Source: Citricoccus sp. SGAir0253 (lineage in GTDB: Bacteria; Actinomycetota; Actinomycetes; Actinomycetales; Micrococcaceae). From it: DNA of 64,000 nt. This document shows, piece after piece, positions 60,771 to 64,000 of this stretch; position 1 is the stretch's first letter, and each line of letters begins with the position of its first letter. A model generated the notes under the pieces. That model saw only the letters and a list, made by a program, of their open reading frames with translations. It made no database searches and was not told the DNA's origin. Both the position numbers and the translations under genes were made by a program. The stretch lies in NCBI RefSeq assembly GCF_005877055.1, contig NZ_CP039424.1, positions 1,736,001 to 1,800,000 on the forward strand, read 5' to 3'.

Positions 60771-62852
60771 TCAGTCGAGGACCTCGCCGGTCGTCAGGTT
60801 CACGCCGCCCGTCCCCGGGCCGGCCGCCTCCGCGCCCCCGTCCCCGTCGGCGCCGTCACCGGCCGGGTGCAGCGCGGCGTGCACGGTGGCCGCGAGGGCC
60901 GGCCCGATGCCCGGCACGGCCACGAGGTCCTCGGCCGCGGCGGCGCGCAGGCGCTTGACCGAGCCGAAGTGCTTGAGCAGGGCCTTCTGCTTGGCCGGCC
61001 CGAGCCCCGGGATGCCGTCCAGCGCGGAGGCCGTCATGGACCTGCCCCGCTTCTGCCGGTGGAAGGTGATCGCGAAGCGGTGCGACTCGTCGCGGATGCG
61101 CTGGAGCAGGTACAGCCCCTGGGAGGCGCGCGGCAGCACCACGGGGAACTCCTCCCCCGGCAGCCACAGCTCCTCGAGCCGCTTGGCCAGGCCGACCACG
61201 GGCAGGTCGGTGATCCCGAGGTCGGCCAGGGCCTGGGCGGCGGAGGCCACCTGGGCCGGGCCGCCGTCGACGACCACGAGCGAGGGCGGGTAGGCGAACC
61301 GGCGCGAGCCCGGCTCGGGGGCCGCGCCGCCGTCGGACCCGCCGGCCGCGGGCTCCCCGCCGACCGCGTCCGTGCCGGCCGCACCCCCGGCGGCCGCGCC
61401 GCCGTCGGGACCGGCGGGCACCTCCCCCGTGACGAACGTGCCGCGGCGCTCCTGGTCCTCCAGGTAGTGCCGGAACCGGCGGGTCAGCACGTTGTGCATC
61501 GCCGCGGTGTCGTCCCGGGCGGCCTCGCCCGTGACGGCGAACTTGCGGTAGTCCGACTTCTTGGGCAGCCCGTCCTCGACGACGACCATGGACCCGACCA
61601 CGTTGGTGCCGGAGACGTGCGAGATGTCGTAGCACTCGATGCGCAGCAGCGGCTCGTCCAGCTCGAGGGCCTCCTGCAGCTCGCGCAGCGCCGCGGAGCG
61701 GGTGGTCAGGTCCCCCGAGCGGCGGGTCTTGTGCAGTCGCAGGGCCATCTCGGCGTTCTCCCGCACCGTGTCCAGCAGCGCCCGCTTGTCCCCGCGCCGG
61801 GGCACCCGCAGGTCCACGCGGGCCCCGCGCAGCCCCGCGAGCAGCGTGGCCACCTGCTCGGCGTCCTCCGGCAGCTCGGGCACGAGGACCTCACGGGGGA
61901 TCCGGCTGGTGTCCTCCAGGGCGCCGTAGACCTGCTCGAGCAGCTGCTCCACGAGCTTCGGGCCGGAGACGTCCTCGACCTTCTCCACCACCCAGCCGCG
62001 CTGGCCCCGGATGCGGCCCTCGCGCACGTGGAACACCTGCGCGGCGGCCTCGAGCTCGTCCTCGGCGAAGGCGAAGACGTCCGCCTCCGTGGACTCCGGG
62101 AGCACCACGGCGTTGCGCTCGAACACCCGCCGCAGGGCCGCGATGTCGTCCCGGTACCGCGCCGCGTCCTCGTAGCGCAGCTCCCCGACCGCCTCGCGCA
62201 TCCGCTCCTCGAGCCGCCGGATGTAGCGGTCGGCGTCCCCGGCCATGAAGTCGCAGAAGTCCTGGGCGAGCTGGCGGTGGTCCTCGGGGCTGACCCGGCC
62301 CACGCACGGGGCGGCGCACTTGTCGATGTAGCCCATCAGGCACGGCCGCCCGGACAGCTCGGCGCGCCGGAACACGCCGGAGGAGCAGGTGCGCACGGGG
62401 AACACCCGCAGCATCAGGTCCACCGTCTCCCGGATCGCCTTGGCGGGGTGGAAGGGGCCGAAGTACTTCACGCCCTTGCGCTTGTCCCCGCGCATCACCT
62501 GCACGCGCGGGTACTTCTCGTTCATCGTCACGGCCAGGTACGGGTAGGACTTGTCGTCCCGGTACATGATGTTGAACCGCGGGGTGTACTGCTTGATCCA
62601 CGTGTACTCGAGCTGCAGGGCCTCCAGCTCGGAGCCCACGACCGTCCACTCCACGGAGGCGGCCGTGAAGACCATGGTCCGCGTCTTGGGGTGCAGCCCC
62701 GCGGGGTCCTGGAAGTAGGAGGCGAGCCGGGACCGCAGGTTCTTGGCCTTGCCCACGTAGAGGACGCGGCCGTCCGGGTCGCGGAAGCGGTAGACGCCCG
62801 GGGACGTGGGGACCTCCCCGGGGCGGGGCCGGTAGCCGGCCGGATCAGCCAT
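60771..62852 (-). CDS. uvrC: Excinuclease ABC subunit C
   Basis: Makes both incisions in nucleotide excision repair. The 693-residue protein has the N-terminal GIY-YIG domain ([23 protein letters not shown], with [11 protein letters not shown]), the UVR helix pair near residue 210 ([28 protein letters not shown]), the RNase H-like domain with [20 protein letters not shown] and [10 protein letters not shown] (catalytic Asp residues), and a C-terminal helix-hairpin-helix ([19 protein letters not shown]). A Gly/Ala insert of about 45 residues lies before the [11 protein letters not shown] strand. It is 17 nt after plsC. Confidence 0.96.
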   Translation of the reverse strand: MADPAGYRPRPGEVPTSPGVYRFRDPDGRVLYVGKAKNLRSRLASYFQDPAGLHPKTRTMVFTAASVEWTVVGSELEALQLEYTWIKQYTPRFNIMYRDDKSYPYLAVTMNEKYPRVQVMRGDKRKGVKYFGPFHPAKAIRETVDLMLRVFPVRTCSSGVFRRAELSGRPCLMGYIDKCAAPCVGRVSPEDHRQLAQDFCDFMAGDADRYIRRLEERMREAVGELRYEDAARYRDDIAALRRVFERNAVVLPESTEADVFAFAEDELEAAAQVFHVREGRIRGQRGWVVEKVEDVSGPKLVEQLLEQVYGALEDTSRIPREVLVPELPEDAEQVATLLAGLRGARVDLRVPRRGDKRALLDTVRENAEMALRLHKTRRSGDLTTRSAALRELQEALELDEPLLRIECYDISHVSGTNVVGSMVVVEDGLPKKSDYRKFAVTGEAARDDTAAMHNVLTRRFRHYLEDQERRGTFVTGEVPAGPDGGAAAGGAAGTDAVGGEPAAGGSDGGAAPEPGSRRFAYPPSLVVVDGGPAQVASAAQALADLGITDLPVVGLAKRLEELWLPGEEFPVVLPRASQGLYLLQRIRDESHRFAITFHRQKRGRSMTASALDGIPGLGPAKQKALLKHFGSVKRLRAAAAEDLVAVPGIGPALAATVHAALHPAGDGADGDGGAEAAGPGTGGVNLTTGEVLD

Positions 62853-62869
62853 GGCGCATCAGCCCCGCG

Positions 62870-63544
62870 TCAGTCCCGCGCGTCGCCCAGGGGGGCGTTG
62901 TAGTGGTTCACGCGCTCCTGGCCGGTCAGCCCGGCGATGGCGTCCATGATCCGGGCGGTGGCCTCGCGCCGCGGCGGCAGCGGATGGCGGCGTCCGAGGT
63001 GCTCGAAGCACAGGGGCTCGCCCACGGTGAGGGAGAAGTGGTGCGGGGTGATCCGGCTCGACCCCGGCGGCTGCAGGCGGTCGGTGCCCGCGAGGCCCAC
63101 GGGCACCACGGGGACGCCGGTGGCCAGCGCGAGCCAGCCGACCCCGGTGCGTCCCTTGTAGAGCCGGCCGTCCCGGCTGCGGGTGCCCTCGGGATAGATG
63201 CCGACGCCGTGGCCCTGCTCCACGAGTTCCACCAGCTGGTCCAGGGCGGCCACCGAGGCCGCCTTCTCGTCCCGCTGGACGGGGATGGACCCGACCGACT
63301 CGAAGAACCCCTTCATGACCCGGCCCTTGAGCCCGGGCTGGGAGAAGTACTCGGCCTTGGCGAAGAAGTGCACCATCCGGGGCATCAGGGCCTGCAGGAT
63401 GACCGAGTCCAGGAACGAGAGGTGGTTGCTGGCGACGATGAACCCGCCCGTGGCCGGGACGTGCTCCAGGCCGGTGACGGTGGGCCGGCAGGAGACCCTC
63501 ACGGCGGTGCGGAATCCCCAGCGCACGGCCTCATTGGTCGCCAT
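62870..63544 (-). CDS. plsC: 1-acyl-sn-glycerol-3-phosphate acyltransferase (PlsC family)
   Basis: Acyltransferase of phospholipid synthesis, 224 residues. The NHLSFLD motif (HX4D) supplies the catalytic His-Asp, FFESVGSIPVQRDE is the second block, and YPEGTRSRDGRLYKGRTG the phosphate-binding block; VPVVPVGLAGTDRL is the fourth. The ATG at 63544 has GGAGAGG at 6 nt; an ATG two codons upstream is too close to that site. Many lipid acyltransferases share these motifs, so the exact acceptor is not certain. It comes before uvrC in the same operon. Confidence 0.9.
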   Translation of the reverse strand: MATNEAVRWGFRTAVRVSCRPTVTGLEHVPATGGFIVASNHLSFLDSVILQALMPRMVHFFAKAEYFSQPGLKGRVMKGFFESVGSIPVQRDEKAASVAALDQLVELVEQGHGVGIYPEGTRSRDGRLYKGRTGVGWLALATGVPVVPVGLAGTDRLQPPGSSRITPHHFSLTVGEPLCFEHLGRRHPLPPRREATARIMDAIAGLTGQERVNHYNAPLGDARD

Positions 63545-63613
63545 GTCCATCCTCTCCGACGCCGGGGGTGCCCCCGGTCCCTTCCGTCCCCCCGGCCGGG
63601 CAGACCGGATCCA

Positions 63614-64000
63614 TCATAGTGCGCGCCGCGCACCGGCCAGCGCCCCGTCCGCACCGTCCGGGCGGCGCGGGCCGGCGGACGGGCCGGGCGCGGGCATGAG
63701 CCGGCGGCACAGCGCGGGCAGCGCGGCGGCGTCCGCGCACAGGGCGTCCGCCCCCGCGGCCGTCAGCTCGGCCCGGTCCCCGAACCCCCACAGCACGCCG
63801 ATGCCCGGCAGGCCGTGGTGGGCGGCGCCGTCGAGGTCGAAGTGCCGGTCCCCCACCATCACCGCGCGCCGCGGCCGGTCCCCGGCCATCCCGACGGCGG
63901 CCAGCGCCTCGGCCATGGCGTGCACCTTGGTGCCCCCGGGCGGCACGGGCAGCGTCTCGTCGTCGCTGGACCCGCACACGGCCACGAAGTGCCCGGCGAG
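63614..64000 (-). CDS. HAD family hydrolase, C-terminal part, cut by right edge
   Basis: The visible 128 codons continue in frame across the right window edge. They hold the C-terminal half of a HAD hydrolase: VAVCGSSDDETLPVPPGGTKVHAMAEAL (Lys motif III in GGTK) and RAVMVGDRHFDLDGAAHHGLPGIGVLWGFGD (motif IV with the acidic pair), followed by a low-complexity tail. The closest type is phosphoglycolate phosphatase-like (Gph/PgmB group). The nucleophile motif lies outside the window. It precedes plsC by 69 nt. Confidence 0.82.
   Translation of the reverse strand, partial: LAGHFVAVCGSSDDETLPVPPGGTKVHAMAEALAAVGMAGDRPRRAVMVGDRHFDLDGAAHHGLPGIGVLWGFGDRAELTAAGADALCADAAALPALCRRLMPAPGPSAGPRRPDGADGALAGARRAL

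Overview
The window is about 73% GC with almost no free space. It uses GTG and TTG starts often, many genes overlap by 4 nt, and one dense operon follows another. Gene content and order point to an actinobacterium of the Micrococcales, most likely Micrococcaceae (Kocuria, Micrococcus, Citricoccus or Arthrobacter relatives). The main clues are the uvrC-rapZ-yvcK-whiA-gap-pgk-tpiA-secG run, the tkt-tal-pgi-zwf-opcA-pgl run, divergent glgA/glgC, and the sufR-led suf operon beside ctaA/ctaB. No tRNA, rRNA, CRISPR array, transposase or prophage gene was seen. This looks like core chromosome plus one accessory-looking carbohydrate operon.

Layout. About 1-9750 (minus strand): a seven-gene operon for a heptose-containing glycoconjugate. 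It encodes a carbamoyltransferase, a GT2-GmhB fusion, a GT9, a GT4-type transferase, a GT4-GmhA fusion, HldE and a second GT9 cut by the left edge. Three heptose-activation enzymes are present and two of them are fused to glycosyltransferases; this is the most unusual part of the window. 9.8-12.5 kb: divergent glgA/glgC, ADP-glucose and alpha-glucan synthesis. 12.5-15.9 kb: transglutaminase-like, alpha-E and circularly permuted ATP-grasp proteins, a conserved triad of unknown product. 16-22.5 kb: aminopeptidase N, a lipoate ligase with swapped domain order, an ECF sigma factor coupled to two alkylation-repair genes, and a membrane protein. 22.6-28.3 kb: L31 type B, an RNA methyltransferase, a TSUP permease, an ABC ATPase, SerB, a FabL-like SDR and FabG.

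28.4-35 kb: DUF3099 protein, a small Cys protein, SURF1, an ABC-F ATPase, the biotin ECF transporter BioY-BioM-BioN and a coupled zinc metallopeptidase. 35-40.2 kb: the Fe-S assembly operon sufR-sufB-sufD-Rieske-sufC-sufT, without sufS or sufU. 40.3-44.7 kb: an ABC exporter, heme A synthase CtaA and, convergently, heme O synthase CtaB; with SURF1 these serve cytochrome aa3 maturation. 44.9-53.3 kb: tkt-tal-pgi-zwf-opcA-pgl, the pentose phosphate pathway, which also makes the sedoheptulose 7-phosphate used by GmhA. 53.4-64 kb (minus strand): a partial HAD gene, plsC, uvrC, rapZ, yvcK, whiA, sodA, gap, pgk, tpiA and secG.

Regulatory features readable by eye include several start codons lying 6-8 nt downstream of a TANNNT -10 element (apparent leaderless mRNAs), a perfect 17-bp palindrome before the ABC-ctaA operon, a palindrome over the sufR start, and long-stem bidirectional terminators between convergent genes. 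Functions were assigned by reading motifs and gene context; no database search was run.
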